Assembly (NCBI GenBank): GCA_020025115.1
Contig: JAHHSP010000045.1
Span: 1 to 8,821, forward strand
DNA: 8,821 bases
Source: Collinsella sp.
GTDB lineage: Bacteria > Actinomycetota > Coriobacteriia > Coriobacteriales > Coriobacteriaceae
Direction: 5' to 3'
Of the stretch, positions 6,907-8,821 are shown piece by piece; position 1 is the stretch's first letter, and every line of letters begins with the position of its first letter. The notes under the pieces are model-generated. The model was not told the DNA's origin. It saw only the letters and a program-made list of their open reading frames with translations, and did no database searches. A program made the translations under genes and the position numbers.

Positions 6907-7962
6907 CTAGTCCCCGTCGACCCCATCCGACTCAGTCGTCTCCACGACGATATAGCGCGGGCGCCCCTTGCATTCAAGGTAGATTCGCCCCACATATTCA
7001 CCGACCACGCCAAGCGAGACCATAACAAGGCCGCCCACAAACCAGATGGATATCATAAGGCTCGACCAACCGGCGACCACGCGGCCCGCGAGCGCTTGAA
7101 CCAGGGTGTAGATCATCATGGCCAGGCTCACGACAAGTGAGACGAGACCGAGCATCGTGACCCAGCGAATGGGCTTGATGGAAAACGAGGTGATGCCCTC
7201 GAGCGCAAACAAGACCATCTTTTTGAGCGGGTACTTGGACTCGCCCGCAAAGCGCTCCGCGCGCGCGTAATACACGACATCGGTGGTAAAACCAAGCGCC
7301 GGGACAATGCCCCGAAGAAACAGGTTCACCTCCGTATACTGGGCCAGCGCCTTCAAAGAGCGCCTGCCCATGAGGCGATAGTCGGCACAATTCGAAACCA
7401 TCTCGACGCCGAGCCATGCCATCAGGTCGTAGAACATCCCGGCGGTGCCGCGCTTGAAAGCGGTGTCCGTGTCGCGATTCGAACGCACGCCGTACACGAT
7501 CTCCGCGCCGCCCGCATGCTTGGCGAGCATCTCGTCGATCGCGTCGACGTCATCTTGCAGGTCGGCATCGAGGGAGACGGAGCAGTCGCACCCTCGATCA
7601 AGGGCCTCCATGAGACCGGCATACAGGGCGTTCTGATGTCCCTCGTTATGGGCGAAGCAGATGCCGGTGAACCAAGGGCGCGCCGGCGCGGCCCCCATCG
7701 AACTCGGATCGTCATGCAGGGCGCGGATCATCGACCATGTACGGTCGCGGCTGCCGTCGTTCACGAACAGGATGCGGCTATCCTCGGAAATCAACGCGCG
7801 ATCCAACAGGGAGTCGAGCTTGTCGGAAAGACGGCGGCTCGCCTCGGGAAGCACCTCTTCCTCGTTGTAGCACGGCACGACGACGTACAAACAGGGGGCG
7901 GTGGATACTCCAGAGGCAGGGGCCTGACGATCGCAAGTCACGTCACGCACCTCACTTCCCAT
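6907..7962 (-). CDS. Membrane-anchored family 2 glycosyltransferase (GtrB / DPM1-like polyprenyl-phosphate sugar transferase)
   Basis: Transfers a sugar from a nucleotide donor, probably to a polyprenyl phosphate at the inner face of the membrane, giving a lipid-linked sugar for cell-surface glycans. Over 351 residues it has the GT-A fold motifs VVVPCYNEE (about 27-35), FVNDGSRDRTW (66-76) and the metal-binding D132-A-D134 in LDADLQD. Further family blocks are KRGTAGMFYDL, DYRLM and a basic KYPLKKM before the membrane part. Two membrane helices lie at about 267-290 and 301-325, followed by the conserved YVGRIYLECKGRPRY tail. That layout is typical of the GtrB/YkcC group. The sugar cannot be told from sequence. 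The start is uncertain: the ATG at 7962 has no ribosome site, while GTG at 7941 has GAGGTG six bases before it and also keeps the whole domain. A usual partner such as a GtrA-type flippase or a GT-C transferase is not beside it. Confidence 0.93.
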   Translation of the reverse strand: MGSEVRDVTCDRQAPASGVSTAPCLYVVVPCYNEEEVLPEASRRLSDKLDSLLDRALISEDSRILFVNDGSRDRTWSMIRALHDDPSSMGAAPARPWFTGICFAHNEGHQNALYAGLMEALDRGCDCSVSLDADLQDDVDAIDEMLAKHAGGAEIVYGVRSNRDTDTAFKRGTAGMFYDLMAWLGVEMVSNCADYRLMGRRSLKALAQYTEVNLFLRGIVPALGFTTDVVYYARAERFAGESKYPLKKMVLFALEGITSFSIKPIRWVTMLGLVSLVVSLAMMIYTLVQALAGRVVAGWSSLMISIWFVGGLVMVSLGVVGEYVGRIYLECKGRPRYIVVETTESDGVDGD

Positions 7963-7984
7963 TCGATGTTGCTAAAACGGCCAC

Positions 7985-7993
7985 AGTGTACCA
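7985..7993 (-). promoter_or_regulatory. Candidate extended -10 promoter for the glycosyltransferase
   Basis: The minus strand reads TGGTACACT (7993 to 7985), a TGn plus TACACT extended -10 (four of six to TATAAT). It lies in the 52-bp gap after the adenine deaminase stop, with no matching -35. A start near 7978 would leave only about 16 untranslated bases before ATG 7962, but about 37 before GTG 7941, which includes the GAGGTG ribosome site. Confidence 0.3.
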
Positions 7994-8014
7994 CCGTCCC
8001 CGACTGCCCCGCGG

Positions 8015-8821
8015 CTACTCGGCGTACTCGAACGTGGTCACGTCGAACATGCCCTCGGGCCGGATGCGCAGGGTCGGGATGACGGGCAGCGGCAGGAAGA
8101 TCATGCCCATGATGGGATCGAGCGGGGGCTCGATCCCCATCGCACGGGCCGCCTCCATGAAGGCGTCGTGCTCTCGAGCGACTTCCTCCGCCGTCTTATC
8201 GCTCATGAGGCCGCCGATCGGCAGGTCGATCCTGGCGATGACCTCGCCGTCTCGCACGAGCACAAAACCGCCTTGCCCCACGGCCTCCACCGCCGCGAGC
8301 ATGTCCGCCGGGCTGTCCCCCACCACGCAGACGTTATGGGAATCATGCCCGATGGTGCTCGCGATTGCGCCACCCGTAATGTCAAAACCGCGCACCCAGC
8401 CTTGACCGATGTGCTTTCCCGCCAGCCCCATGCCCGCGGGACCGTCGCCATCCGCACCGTCCTTCTGCGCCGCGACGCCGCGGCCGTGGCGCTCGATGAG
8501 CATGATGCGGCGCAGGCCCTCGTCGGACTCGGGATTCGCCGCACCGGTGACGGCGCTGCCGGGAACAACATCGATGACGGCCTCGCCGGGACGGAACTCG
8601 TAGGAAAAAACGTCGATCGAGAGCTGGGGCAGATGAACGGATTCGCGTAGCCGGCCCTCCAACTCAAGCAGGGCGGGGCGCGAAGAGGACGGGGCGGTGA
8701 AGCCCACGCATGCGCCGTCCTCGGCGACGAGTTCGCCCGCGCTGTACACGCGATGCGGGGGCACGGTGAACGCGAGGTCGTCGAGCAGCAGGATGTCGGC
8801 GCGCTTGCCCGGGGCGATGGC
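8015..8821 (-). CDS. ade: Adenine deaminase, C-terminal part (N-terminus beyond window)
   Basis: Hydrolyses adenine to hypoxanthine and ammonia in purine salvage, in the cytosol. Only the last 268 residues are present. They open with IAPGKRADILLLDDL, the stretch typical of the returning beta-sandwich of amidohydrolases. The adenine deaminase C-terminal domain follows: IMLIERHGRG, GQGWVRGFDITGGAIAST, the hallmark HDSHN, LPIGGLMSD, then DPIMGMIFLPLPVIP and the closing FDVTTFEYAE. The metal-binding HxH of the barrel lies outside the window, so activity cannot be judged from what is visible. A Gly/Asp-rich segment (about 8421-8480) lies between ERHGRG and HIGQGW, where Bacillus-type enzymes have only a few residues. 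The reading frame is intact to the TAG at 8015-8017. The glycosyltransferase begins 52 bp later and is functionally unrelated. Confidence 0.95.
   Translation of the reverse strand, partial: AIAPGKRADILLLDDLAFTVPPHRVYSAGELVAEDGACVGFTAPSSSRPALLELEGRLRESVHLPQLSIDVFSYEFRPGEAVIDVVPGSAVTGAANPESDEGLRRIMLIERHGRGVAAQKDGADGDGPAGMGLAGKHIGQGWVRGFDITGGAIASTIGHDSHNVCVVGDSPADMLAAVEAVGQGGFVLVRDGEVIARIDLPIGGLMSDKTAEEVAREHDAFMEAARAMGIEPPLDPIMGMIFLPLPVIPTLRIRPEGMFDVTTFEYAE

Noticed and set aside
1..8821. CRISPR array, insertion sequence, prophage, toxin-antitoxin or defence system
   Set aside because: No regularly spaced repeats, transposase or integrase motifs, terminal inverted repeats or defence-type proteins are visible. 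The genes are ordinary metabolic and surface-glycan genes.

Overview
The window reads as chromosomal DNA of a high-GC, gut-type actinobacterium. The best guess is class Coriobacteriia (Collinsella-like). This rests on base composition, GC-rich codon use, clear AAGGAG-type ribosome sites, a secreted mucin/host-glycan type hexosaminidase, and an anaerobe-style citrate synthase next to an ACT-domain protein. The genus is an inference from memory of similar proteins, not from any search.

All six genes are on the minus strand, so transcription runs from the right edge to the left. In that order they are: the C-terminal 268 residues of an adenine deaminase (8821 to 8015, cut by the window edge); a membrane-anchored family 2 glycosyltransferase of the GtrB/dolichyl-phosphate-sugar synthase type (7962 or 7941 to 6907); a 410-bp stretch without a convincing gene that holds a reasonable promoter; a Cof-type HAD phosphatase (6496 to 5702); a 95-residue stand-alone ACT-domain protein (5557 to 5270); a complete citrate synthase (5162 to 3714); and a very large secreted family 20 glycoside hydrolase (3572 to 1, C-terminus outside the window) with two tandem discoidin-like carbohydrate-binding modules.

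The gaps between genes are 52, 410, 144, 107 and 141 bp, so this is a run of co-oriented but probably separately expressed genes, not a tight operon. Three pairings may have meaning. The ACT protein sits just ahead of citrate synthase, the entry enzyme to 2-oxoglutarate and glutamate, and an amino-acid sensor there would make sense. The citrate synthase leader carries a perfect 9-bp hairpin whose 3' arm can also pair with bases touching the ribosome site. The hexosaminidase start is preceded by a cluster of TTCGAT-type repeats that looks like an operator.

I saw no tRNA or rRNA gene, insertion sequence, CRISPR array, attachment site or replication origin. Nothing here is a convincing undescribed multi-gene system. 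The items most worth checking are the hexosaminidase specificity (its active-site motifs are unlike classical hexosaminidases), the citrate synthase leader, and the operator-like repeats.
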